A stretch of DNA of 64,000 nt from Simmondsia chinensis. Taxonomy: Eukaryota; Streptophyta; Magnoliopsida; Caryophyllales; Simmondsiaceae. The stretch spans positions 29,504,186 through 29,568,185 of the forward strand of contig JAGTTD010000002.1 of the NCBI GenBank assembly GCA_018398585.1, written 5' to 3'. Made by a program: the position numbers and the translations under genes. Position 1 is the first letter of the stretch. Each line of letters opens with the position of its first letter. The notes below the pieces were generated by a model. It had not been told where the DNA came from, did not search any database, and was given only the letters and a program-made list of their open reading frames with translations. Positions 21,535 to 32,859 of this stretch are shown here, in pieces.

Positions 21535-23728
21535 CTTAGAACTATGAAAGCCATTGATCTTGAGCAAGAGGAATCCGAAGGGTTGGCCTTGGTTGGGGCC
21601 ACCACTCAGACACCTCTTAGAATAAAGCCTGTATCACGAGGGGATGAATCTAGTCAACTGCAATAACAAAAGTGGAGGTGATGGAGACATCTAAGAAGAC
21701 AAGTGTATTGGGCTTGATGGCTATTCTTGAAAGAGTTTTATGGTAATGCTCAAGCACTTGATGGAACTCGTTGATTCAGGACTAGACTAGACTCTAAAAG
21801 AAACAACATGTAGGGACAGAGCGTACTCTAGCAACTCAGCATGAAAATGAAGCCGCATTAAGAACCATTGTTAATGAAGTTGGGACCTCAACGAATGAGA
21901 AACATTACAAAGAAACAAATAGAGTCTTTGTTGAAATGACTTAAACCTTATCTTCCACCACTAGCCTTATTGCTAAGGATGTGGCAAGACAGATGGTAGT
22001 AGAAGTCAAGCCTATATTGGTAAGGCAGGTTGAGACTCACAGTGGCTTATTTCAAGCCGTTAGAGAGGATATTAGGAAATTGAGGCATGTTCCTCCTCCC
22101 ACTTTTCCCACTGGGTACCTTCGTGTTGTTCCTTTGAGCTCATACATGCCAATGATCTAGGGTACTAACATCGGCCCTAAGGGAATAGGGAACCCTACTG
22201 TGGCTAATCTAGGCACTATCCATTTGGATTCATGCCACATAAATAATAACACAGCTTACGGAGTTAATGGCCCTTTGAATAAAGGTATACCTTAACCTCA
22301 AGGGGGCCAAGGTAATGCATACCATCCTCAAGTTAGAGAGACCATTTTGAGACCTAGTTAGAGCCTCATAGCATGTGTGCATGGACAAATTCTTAATATT
22401 GGGGAACATTGTCCACCTCCTAGGCCTCCTTCCACGTATAAGACTTGGGAGCAACCCAACTTTCCTACGTCCTAAAGATTATACAATGTATGAACCGACA
22501 AACCCTGTACCCTGATTAATAAGCTGTTAGGCCATCCTAACCCATGCCATCCTTTTTTTTTTTTTTTTTACTTACCAAAAAAAAGATGGCATGGGTTAGG
22601 ATGGCCTAACAGCTTATTGATCAGGGTATGTCCTCAGGTAAGCCTTAATGATCAACCAATTGTCATGGGAGCTAAGGGGTATCATGCTGATCCCCCTCGG
22701 TATGCCCAACCCCTAGGGGGCAATGGCAGGTGTATAATCTAGCATCGAACGTACCAGTCTAAGATCCATTGGCTGCCCTTACTGATAAAATGCATAGGCT
22801 AGGCCTCAGATGGGTCAATAGACCCCTCTACAATAAGCCGTACACTGACTTTATTGATAGGTTCTACCCATTGCCTTAAAATATAAGATCCCCGATTTTA
22901 TTCTCTTCATAGAATAGGGGAGCGAATCTGCACTTGAGCATTTGACAAGGTTCAATTATGAACGTAGAGAGGCAGCTAATAACTCATACCTAAAACTTAG
23001 GTTGTTCCCCGGTTCTCTGATAGGGACAGCCTTTCAGGTACATAAGTTTACCACCTAACTCCATTTATAGTTAGGATGACATGGCTAGACAATTTTAGGC
23101 CCGATTTTTAAGGATGAAATTAGGGACCTTTATGTCAAACTTGGCACGAGTGAGGTAGAAGCCATGCGAACTCGTAAAGGATTATATTAATCAGTTCAAG
23201 AAAGGTCAAAATGTACAGTGGCTCTCACTAAAGTTGAAGAAGCTAAGTTTCCCTTAAATGGCTTGGATATCAATTCTGGAAGAAATTTAAGGATTCAAAT
23301 TTTACCACTGTGTGCCGCTAGATACAAGGCTATCTTGAAAGAAGAAAGTCTCAAGAAAAATAGGGTCTATGGAATGCACATGCGCAAGTTGATTGACGAG
23401 GAACAAATTTCTCTTTATGAAATTGACGTTGTTGAGAACGTCAAAGGGCTTCCTATTGTTTGTAATCCCTTGGTAAAAAGGGACATCAAAGCCAAGAATT
23501 CAAACCAACCCCAAGACTTTAGAAAATATTCATGTGAGCTCTCAAGAGCCGAAATTACATTTGATTGGCTTATGGCAAATAATAAACTCAAAGTTAGAGG
23601 GAAACACATGAAACCCTGTCCGAATTCATTGAAAGAAAGGTATACTATAAATGGCATGATTCATTCACCCACTCAACCAAGAACTCATGAAGCTTAGAAA
23701 CACAATCCATGATGCATTTAGTCAATGG
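21535..23728 (+). pseudogene. Tat-type gag, N-terminal and central part
   Basis: Decayed capsid protein gene. A start-like MLRTMKAIDLEQEE lies near 21532. The retrotransposon-gag core is near 22970-23190 (YISLPPNSI, DDMARQF, LARVR, KDYINQFKK), spread over several frames. The longest clean piece (23218-23697) gives LTKVEEAKFPLNGLD, LPLCAARYKAILKEE, LPIVCNPLVKR and ITFDWLMANNKLKV, in the order known for Tat gag. The gene is cut at 23728 by the solo LTR. A 44-bp inverted duplication interrupts it at 22508-22628. Confidence 0.8.
22508..22628. repeat. 44-bp inverted duplication (hairpin) in gag
   Basis: The arm 22508-22551 and the arm 22585-22628 are reverse complements with one mismatch (gattaat against gatcaat). 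The 33-nt loop is a T run followed by an A run. The arms lie in decayed gag, and only one of them can be original gag sequence. Confidence 0.9.
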
Positions 23729-26700
23729 TGTTATGAATGATATCCTACAAATCTGAATTTGTTCAGTAAATGTTATTTTATTAATTAATAAAATTAAGTT
23801 GAAGTCATTTTCTTGTTAAATTTGTGTAAGCGAGCATTCATACTGCATGCGATTTTCTTTTTAGTAACATTAATGAGATGGGTGTTGTCTCAAACTACAA
23901 TTTACATGTTTCTTCTAAGTGGTTTATGAGATTAACTAACAGATAGGCTTGGAACTAATAATATGGATTATTGTTTGAAAAGCTCATAATAAAAGACAAG
24001 TTTGGACCACTTGTATGCTAACACTACAATGTGACACTTTATATGACTTGTCTTGGTCATGTGGATAGAGCTCAGTCTTCCCTGAAAGAGAAAGTAGTGG
24101 TCGTGCAAGAGACCAGGCTATTATGTTTTCCTTGGCTCATCATTGATCTCTTGGTAGAGCAAGAAACAAGAAACTGTATCCAAGTCCAGAGTGATCCAAA
24201 AGTGTTATGTCGGTTTGTTTCATAAGATTAATACACTGAGTTGGACCATGGGAGTTACTTATTTCTAGACTACTATCGAAGATGAGAGATTCAAGTCGTA
24301 CTGTTTGAACGACGACTCTAAATCCTGAGAGTATTCTGGACTTATGCATGGAACGCTAGTTACTTTGGTGTACTATAAGTAAGGTCTAGACAAATGAATA
24401 AATTCCCATGTATACTGGGTAGCGGCATGAAGTGTGACAAGGATCGGGTATTAAATATGGAATCTGCAATCTCTTATGAGGTACAAATGTCCCCCTAGTT
24501 AATTCACAAATATTTGAATAGTTCGAAAACTTTGGCCAAAGTGTTCCAGGTGTTTGACATTTGGAATTATACTGTGAATATGTTCAAGTAGAAATGAATT
24601 ATTCAGTGAAGGGCGAGTTGGTAACTAATGGAGAAGCTGTGAGAAGGCTAATGGTAGTAGTTATATTTTTACTTTGTCATGGACATCTAGTGGAGGGGCT
24701 GTTGTCATCAATACAGTGTACTCGAGAATTATCTAATAAATGATTTAAGCCTGAAGTGTAGTGGGATTTATTTAGTGGAATTAAGTCCCATTAAATAGTA
24801 ATTAAATTTTATCATGAGAAGGTAATTAATTTAACCCATTTGGAGCTAGATTTAAATTTCCACTGAGGTCGCTGCACAAACCTCTGTATTTAATTCTATC
24901 AGAAAAATATTAGGCTCTATTTGGCACATGGAATTGCAATTGGACTGTGGAATTATAATTTCAATTCCAATTCTTATGGAATTGGAATTCTGATGGAATT
25001 AAAGTTCCATTGTTGGGTTCATCAAAGGAATTAGAGGACATAATCAAAATTACATAATGATTCAAATAATCAAGGGTTTTTAGTCAATTGAGTTGTAGTA
25101 TTTTATGTTTTAAATCAACTATGGTTAGATTTTGGTCAGAGCGATTCACATTGCATTCAAGTTATTATGATCGAGCGATTCACATTGAGCTTGAGTTTTT
25201 CAAGTTTCGAGTCAAAGCAGGTCGATTGTTGTGTCAGATCAATTGGTGTCCAAGTATCTCAGATTTTAAGTTAATCGGGTTAGGTCTTTTTGAGATTAAG
25301 GCTAGATATGATCATGCTCGAGTTAATTTAGGTCATTCAAGCTTGAGTCATCTTAGTTTTGGGACAAATGACTTGTCATTTCAAATTTCTGCTGAGCCTG
25401 AGATAGGATGGGTTATTTTGGGTATGGATCATATAGAGTTTTGGGTCAATTTAGTAGGGTCATTTCCACTTTGGCTTAATTTGTTTACATCACATTCAAT
25501 TTGAGAAGTTTCATCATTTGAATTTGAGGCATCTCGATTTTCTAGTCAATCGAGTTGTGTCACTTCGGACTTTGAGCTAAAGCAATTTCAGTCATTTCAA
25601 GTTTAAGTCATTCGAGTTAGGTGATTTCGAGGTTTGGTTCAAATTTTAAGTTGTGTCTAAATCTTTAGATTTTGAGTCAACTTTGATTTGGGTTAATCAA
25701 GTGGGGTCATTTTAGGCTTTAGGTCAATGTAGTTAATAGGGAATTGTAATTCTTTATCCCCATTCCTAGGAATTGAAAAGTATGTTTTTCAGTTCAAACC
25801 CATTTCCATGGAATTGGGCAGTGGAATTGTAATTCCAATTCCAACTCCAACAAGAGAACTAAACAACATAATTGAAATTCTAAGCCCTAATTCCATCCTT
25901 AGCCCCAATTCCTGGCTCCAATTCCATACTCCAAACACAACCTTAAAGAATTCATGAGTTGAATTATTTATTCATGAGATGAGTAAATGTAATTTTGCCA
26001 AATATTATTCATGAGATAAATAAAAATTAAAATTTATTCAATAAAATAATTTTTTGAAAATTAAAATTCATAAGATGAAATCGTATATGTGGGAAACAAA
26101 GTAAAACAGAAAAAGGAGCACAAGTCGAGATCCACATCGCGTAGATCGGACCAACCAGCACGCGACACGTGTAATGCGTTGGGACCGCCGGTAATGGCGA
26201 TCTGTTCCTTTGGGCACAGACCAACCAGAGCATGCCATATGGCACACTCTGGTGAAGGGGAAGTGGCTTGATCCACACTATTGGGCACACATCAATCCCC
26301 GAGCGACACGCAGGCCGAATTAAATTAAAACAAGAGGCTGTTTGAAATGTTTGTCAAACGCTGCATTTTGACTCTTTTGTAAATTGAAACATTGCATTTT
26401 ACTTTAAATTTGGACGTCCCAAATCTAAATTTCAGGATTATTTCGCTCCAGTATACTACTATAAATATAGGTACAGATTTTATGGTTACGCATTCAATTC
26501 AATTAAAAATTTTAGAAAAAAATTAAGGGTTTCTGAAATTATTAACTTTCAGAGACCTAGTTTGATATTTTTCGGAGCCCACTCTCTAGGCACTTTGAGG
26601 CCATTGCATAGAAGGCTGCCAGGTCTTGGCTTTCTTGGGTTTCTCAGAGTTTATTATCCTCTTGATTTCCTTTATTTGGAGCAATTCCGAGTATGTTTTT

Positions 26701-26947
26701 AATTCCTTCTCTTTTAAGTTTTTGCTTTTCTATTTATTTATAGTTTTCCTATTATGCCTATTTTAAGTTCATGTTATTATTATGAATGTACTAGAGTATA
26801 GACATGTAAATTTAAATTATGAATTTAAATCTATAGATTTAAAATTTGAAATTTTAAATCAACCTTAGGTTTAAGAATTTTAAACCCTTTCCATTGCGTT
26901 AAATTTGTTAAATTGAGTAAATTTTTTAAATTTGTCCCAACAAAGGG
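23724..26947 (+). mobile_element. Solo LTR of the copia-B/C family (LTR A), carrying a Harbinger insertion
   Basis: The LTR 23729-26942 starts TGTTATGAAT and ends GTCCCAACA. It is collinear with LTRs B and C, once the Harbinger element (24913-25942) and an extra ~115 bp at about 24073-24187 are removed. The flanks are aatgg and aaggg (4 of 5), and gypsy gag resumes on the right. A TATA-like ACTATAAATATAGG is near 26458. Unlike LTRs B and C it ends at the first CCCAACA. With no internal region left, it is a product of LTR-LTR recombination. Confidence 0.85.
24910..25945. mobile_element. Non-autonomous PIF/Harbinger-type element, copy 2
   Basis: The body 24913-25942 (1030 bp) starts GGCTCTATTTGGCACATGG and ends CCATACTCCAAACACAACC, an inverted pair. 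TTA flanks it at 24910-24912 and 25943-25945. The empty site is visible in LTR C (AAATATTAAAGAATTCATGAG near 42486-42500) and LTR B, so the insertion and its 3-bp duplication are proven by comparison. An open frame at 25088-25504 has no counterpart in copy 1 and shows no domain. Confidence 0.92.
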
Positions 26948-28400
26948 AACTTATCTTTCTTAAAGAAAGGCAAATGGGTGTTGATAAAACCCATTCTCAA
27001 GTCCTATTCATGTTAATGTGATTGATACTGTTGCCTAGAGTGATCAAGGCCTTGCTTCTACTAACCACATCCGTTGCAACAAAAACGCAATGGTCTTGAA
27101 TGAAATCCATAAGGAAAGGGCTACAAGTAGCCTATTTCATAGGATGGTTCTTGATGGGAACTTGAGATCCAGCACTTGGGTATGCTTCAGATGATGAAAT
27201 ATGTCATTGGCATATTACAAAACTTTATACCACCAACAAATGTTTGGTCTTTAGGAAGCTGCTAATTAAACTCTACAGCAAATCAGCCATCTCATTGTTA
27301 GTGGATGAAGAATTAGCTATTGAAATCGATAGTCCATCAGGATGAATTTTAAGCCTGACAAACCAAGAATATCGCGAGATTTGGAGAGAGTCTCATATGT
27401 AGTTTGTTGTGATTATTGTGGGAAGATACAAGGGATAATGAGAAAACCCCAGCTCCTCCCAGGTTACATCTCAACCATGGATCCTCTCATGGAAGTTAAG
27501 ATGCCATTTGAGAAGTCTTTTGTCCATTATCCAACCGAAGATCCTTCTCTGAAGGCGCAATTAATCATGAGGGCTAAGCATTTTAAAGGAAACCTAAAGT
27601 ACCACCTGATTGAATTGGATACACACCAGGGACCACGAAAACTAGGACAAGAACCATTGGGGGTTCTTTTTGGTAACATTTGAAAGAAAAACCAGCTAAA
27701 ATAAAAAATGCTTGCTCTTCCAACTTTACTCGAACTCAAAAGAGGAAGTTGCTTCATAAGAAGCTAGCGGAAAGAAGTGCTCAATGTGGCAGTTTTTTGG
27801 CCAAGGATCTCGTTGAGGAGGATACAAGCCACGAGGACAAGATACCGATGGATATCAAAGGTTCAAAAAGAAAGGTAAAACTCACAGCCACAAACAATAA
27901 ATACGAGCCAACTAAGAATCTTGAAAGATGGGCTAGTATCTCGTCTTAAGAAGAAAGAGAATCTTGGTGGGGGCAGCTTGCCAACCATTCGTGGGCTCGA
28001 AGGGCGTCTGATGAAGAGGAGGATTATAGTCCCCTTAGCTTATATTTAGTGGAGCTCAAAGACCGTATCAACCCAACATGGCCTAATATTGAAAATGGCT
28101 TCCATGTAGAAGACTTCCCCAAGCTAATGGAGAAGTTTAAAACTCTTGAGGTTAAGTCCAAGGATTAGTTTAAAGACTATGACATGTAAGTTAATGATAG
28201 TCCTGGAAAGGAGAAAAATCAAAGGAGCCACGTCCAATTTGAATCACCCCCTAACCAAGCCGATGTCAAGACCAATTTGCTTCTCCCTCTAGAGTTCAGG
28301 GCAACTAAGGTGTAGGGTAGCCTCAAAGGGGATGTAACAAAAGCCGTTGCAGATCCCCAAGTGGTACTCATAGTTGAAGTAGCAGCCCCAAAGGCATTTC
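26943..28400 (+). pseudogene. Tat-type gag C-terminus and gag-pol linker
   Basis: Gag resumes after the solo LTR (KANG, then NPF-like words) and continues into the poorly conserved linker. Clean pieces are 27342-27683 (113 codons, with LIMRAKHFKGN and HLIELDTHQGPRKLG) and 27680-27949 (lysine-rich, HKKLAERSAQCG). I recognise no catalytic domain. The position between gag and protease fits the long linker of Tat polyproteins. Confidence 0.65.
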
Positions 28401-28860
28401 TGAGCCCTTGTCTTCTAAAATTAAGTCTCCAACATCTAAGTCAACTGATGACTTACCTGATGTAATGAAAATGATTCTTGATGGGTCTACCATAGCCAAC
28501 AAACACATTAAGCCTTCGTACATGAAGGTCAAATTTGATGACATTTTAGGGAATAGGGTCATGGTGGATAATGGCGTAGCCATCAACATCTTACCTCCTT
28601 AGATATTGGGGGTTATCGACAAACCTCGATATGACTTGATAACCTTTAACGTGGCAACTTGTGGCTTCTCTAGGGCCACCACCAAGTCAGGTCATCTCGA
28701 TTGATTTAATTGTTGGCACTTTGGGTAAGCTAACAACTTTCTTTGTAGTGGGTACCACCTCAAGCTACAATGCATTGCTCGAAAGGGATTGGCTCCATGC
28801 CAACTATTGCACCCTATCTTCACTTCACTTGTTGTTGATCTTCTAGAACCATGACAAATA
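28401..28860 (+). pseudogene. Tat-type aspartic protease
   Basis: Two overlapping open pieces (28408-28602 and 28661-28846) give IKPSYMKVKFDDI, MVDNGVAINILPP (the protease loop, in which Tat elements have D-N/S-G-A), then GTTSSYNALLERDWLHANYC, the second conserved block. A stop after the first block and a frame change separate them. The enzyme would cleave the gag-pol polyprotein. This copy is dead. Confidence 0.8.
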
Positions 28861-29479
28861 TGAAGTTGTTATGGCAAATGACAAGCCATTCATAGCTTGC
28901 ACCAACTTCATTGAGGAAAATTTTTATGAAGATGGTGTGGGACCATTAGTAGTAATAAGGACCACTTCTCAAGATTCCTAACTCAAAGATGTGATAACCA
29001 TTCACGAAAGTCCACTCACTAAGGCTGAGATCAACCAGTCTGAGGTGGTGTTAGATGGTTTTGACTTTTGGGGGTGCATGAAAACCCTCTTTAATGAGCG
29101 GAACCTTCAAGGCATGTAGGATGTCTTATGGGGGGAAGCCAAGTATTTCCAATGAAGGCCCAAAGGACCGTCTCCTCAGCCCTTTCAAAACTAATGGCTT
29201 GGCATGCTAAGGATCAACTATGGATTGATTAGCCATTTATCTCTTGAAATGGCTTTGAAGCCTAAATGTTACAAGAAAAGAGTTAAAGTTGTCTAACTTG
29301 AGAGCAGCACAAGCAAAAATGGGAGGACTCTAGAGCTGAAGTTCAAGATCCTCTCTTGGAGGTTAACTTGGGTTCAGTGGAAAGCGTGAGACCCACATAC
29401 GTGAGTGCTCTGCTTTCTGAAGAGCGGAGAAAGCAGTACATAAGCCTGCACCTTAAATGCAAGGACTGCCTTGTTGGGA

Positions 29480-30335
29480 TCATCAAGAAAGGATTGGCCT
29501 AGAGCGGAAAGTGGTTGAGCTTAGGCTATCCATTAAACCAGGCTCAAGGCCCATTATCCAAGCCCAGAGAAGTATGTCCTGAGAGGTCATACACTTGGTT
29601 AAAGAGGAAATTTAGAGACTCTTGAAGGCCAAGTTCATTAAGACATACAAATATGTTGAATGGTTGGTAAATATTGTTCATGTGATTGAAAAGAATTGTA
29701 AAATTAGAGTCTATATTGACTTTAGAGATTTGAATGTAGCCAAGATGAAGGATGGACATCCCATGCCTATAGCTGACGTACTTTTTTATTCAGCCTTGAG
29801 GCATGAGGTATTGTCCTTTATGGATGTTCATTATGGCTATTATCAACTTATGATAGCTTTGCAAGATACCAACAAAATGGCATTTAGATGGCCTAGTTCA
29901 ATATGACTTTCGAATGGGTGGCTATGCCATTTGGATTTAAGAATGCCGGTGCCACCTATCAAAGAGCCATGAACATGATCTTTCATGATCCCATTGGCAA
30001 GACCAGAGAATTCTATATAGATGGCATCATGGTCAAATCAAAAGCCCAAGTTCAATATATGGTGGACTTGAAGAATGCGTTCCAATGAATGAGAAGCCAT
30101 AACCTCACAATAAACCCCTAAAATTATGCCTTTGGAGTTTGAGCCAAACATTTCCAAGCTTACTGGTACACCAGAGGGGAGTTGAGGTTGACATGAACAA
30201 GGCTAGGGCCATTCAAGAGGTTAAACAACCTTCGATCAAACGGAACTTTGTTTTTTGGGATAGGTTAATTTCCTCAGATGTTTTATTTCAAATATCGCAG
30301 GAAAGACTAAAGCCTTTTCTCCGTTGATGAGGCAC
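29480..30335 (+). pseudogene. Tat-type reverse transcriptase
   Basis: Motifs run in order through several frames. SIKPGSRPIIQAQR opens the domain near 29530. LLKAKFIKTYKYVEWLVNIV and KIRVYIDFRDLN are at about 29620-29740, then LSFMDVHYGYYQLMIA. EWVAMPFGFKNAGATYQRAM (29903 onward) is followed by EFYIDGIMVKSKAQ, where the catalytic YVDD/YIDD is YIDG, so one metal-binding aspartate is lost. The thumb side has LVHQRGVEVDMNKARAI (30139-30327). Synthesis of cDNA would be impossible from this copy. Confidence 0.88.
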
Positions 30336-31262
30336 AAGTCTGGAAACCACATCAAGCAGTCTGCGAGGCCGTATTTGATCAGTGCACTAGTGCTAATTCT
30401 ACCAATGCAATGCAAAACACTATAGATCTCTGTCTTTGCTTTTTATGAGTCAATTATTTGTCTGCTTATACAAGAAAATGAGCAAGGTTTTGAACAAGTT
30501 ATGTTTTACTTGAGCCATTGTTTAAATGAGTGTGAGATAAGATTTTCTTTTTTTGATTTTGTCTATCTTTATATTACGCATTTGTGAAGCTAAGGAATTA
30601 TATCTTGGCATTTACCATTTGTGTGGTTGCTAAAATAGATGTTCTTAAGTATATGCTAGATAGACCTGTAATGAGAGAAAGATTAAACAAGTTTAATGTG
30701 GCTATACTTCAGTTCAAGTTAATCTAGGTGGCACAAAAGTCAGTGAACGGCCAAGCTGTGGCAGACTTTTTGGCTGACCCTCCTAACACAGCAGAACTCT
30801 TGGTGATTGAAGTGGTTCCTTAGAAACTATATATTATCAAATCAAGTGCTACAGTGGGGATCATTATTGAATATCCTTTGGGTACTATCACCAAACTTAC
30901 AGTTACCCTAGTGGGTAAGTGATCAAACAATATGGTTGAGTATGAGGCATTGATTATTGGCTTCGAGAATCTCTTGGAAATGCGAGTGCCCAGTGTAATT
31001 GTGAGGGAAACTTGGAGTTAGTAATTTGCCAAGTTAAAGGGGAGTTCCAATGTCTGATTGACATCTCGAACAAATGTACTTGGACAGTGCAAGAATAGTT
31101 GATTAGGTTTGATAGTGTTAAATTCGAGCATATATCTTGAGAGCAGAATAAAGCAGCCAATGATTTGGCCCAGCTAGGTTTTGGGTATAAATTACCCAGG
31201 ACATGGCATGAAGAATCAATATTCATTAAGACCAACACTCTGGACCATGATCTAAAAATCAC
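30336..31262 (+). pseudogene. Tat-type RNase H
   Basis: Heavily broken. The visible words are YMLDRPVMRERLNKFNVAI and VNGQAVADFLADPP near 30650-30780, then a second RNase H-like block with VEYEALIIGFENLLEM near 30940 and NDLAQLGFGYKLPR near 31160. Two consecutive RNase H-like blocks are typical of the Tat lineage (a dual RNase H). I infer this here from motif order only. Confidence 0.7.
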
Positions 31263-31418
31263 TAAAACCTATAGCACTAAAAGCCAGGTAATAACTAGTG
31301 AACACTTACAATGCTTTGAGGCACAACAGTCTGTCACAAATCAGTGTGCGGATTAGAGAAAGCCCTCAGAGTAGTACTTCAAGAACCCTCGATATTTTCA
31401 TAAAGATAAAACGATGAA

Positions 31419-32600
31419 ATGAAAGCTCACAAGTATTATCTTAATGATGAATATGAAGAAAAATGCAAGAAGGACACTAGTGGTGTGCTTCACAAGTGTC
31501 TAGACATAGATGAAGCAATGTTAGTAATAGTTAGGGCACATGACGGAGTTTGTGGATCCCATTTCACTGGAAATAAGATGGATTGGATCATCAGACGTTA
31601 TGGCTATTATTGGCCATCAATGATGGACGACTGTGTCAAATTTGCCAAAGAGTATAGAGCATGCCAAAGACATGGGCATGCACGTAGAGTCTCTGCAGCT
31701 GACATGCATGCTATAGTTAAGCCATTGCCCTTTCGTGGATGGGCAATAGATATCATAGGAGAGATTAATCCTCCTTCTAGCAAGCAGCATTCATGCATTC
31801 TTGTGGCCACATACTACTGTATAAAGTAGGTTGAGGCCAAACCATATAAAATCATCAATCGGCAACATGTGATTGATTTTGTCAAAGATTATATCCTATG
31901 TAGGTTTGTAATTCCAGAAACCATAATAGTGGACTGTGCAAAATTTTTCAATGGGTCTAAGGTTAAGGAGTTTACCAAGAGCTTCAACATTGAACTCCTA
32001 AACTCAACTCCTTATTAGGCCCAAGAAAAAGGACAAGCAGAGTCTACTAATAAGAGTCTAAAGGCCAAAATTGAGAAAATGATTGAGGATAAACCTGGAA
32101 GGTAGCATAAGTTGTTGCTTGATGCTTTATGGGGTAATAGAATGTCCAAACAAGATGCAACTAGGAAAACGCCCTTCCATTGAATGTATAACTATGATGT
32201 TGTACTTCCAATCGAAGTGATGGTTCAGTCTATTAGGCTGGCTCACCAAGGAATGTTTTTTGAACTTAAATACGAGCATGCTGTGATGGACGAATTAACT
32301 AACTTAGATCAAGATAGGCTTGATGCTCTTCATAAGATGGAGAAACAAAAGAAGCGAGTAGCCAAAGCCTATAAAAAAAGGTCAAACCAAGGTCATTTGA
32401 CCAAGGAGTAGGTCTAGAAAGTGGTATTGTCCATTGGCCAGAAAGACTGTGTCTTTTGAAATGGTCCCTAAATTGGGAGGGTCCCTTCAGAATTATAGAA
32501 GTGTTTAATGGTAATGCCTACATACTTGAAGATCTAGATGGAAGGACCCATCTTAAAGCCATTAATGGAAGGTTCTTAGAGAAATATGTACCTTCAATTT
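31419..32600 (+). pseudogene. Tat-type integrase
   Basis: The first piece (31419-31829) contains the zinc-binding region AHDGVCGSHFTG...RRYGYYWPSM and CVKFAKEYRACQRHG, where the first cysteine of the usual C-x2-C has become tyrosine. WAIDIIGEI carries the first catalytic Asp. VDCAKFFNG marks the second site, and QEKGQAESTNKSLKAKIEKM carries the catalytic Glu. The tail (32184-32411) gives LPIEVMVQSIRL and KKRVAKAYKKR. Several stops interrupt it. The enzyme would insert cDNA into the genome. Confidence 0.88.
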
Positions 32601-32859
32601 GGTAGTCCAACAAAGAAGTTCTCAAGTACAGATTTCCAAAGTGTTGGGCCCTATTTTGATATCAGTGTCTTGAGGATCAAACTAATGATCCATGAGTTGT
32701 TAAAGTCAAACTGGGAAAGGAACTTCCAATATAAGAGACATATTGAAATGAAATATTGTATTTCATGAACATTAACAAAGGAAGAAGTACATGGCAATTA
32801 TAAAATGATAGAAGAAAGTCACTTGTACAGCCTATTGCTTCTACAACTGTTCAGAAGAG

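Noticed and set aside
25088..25504. 138-codon plus-strand open frame
   Set aside because: It lies inside the Harbinger-type element, is not preserved in the collinear copy at 9478-10518, and has no domain.
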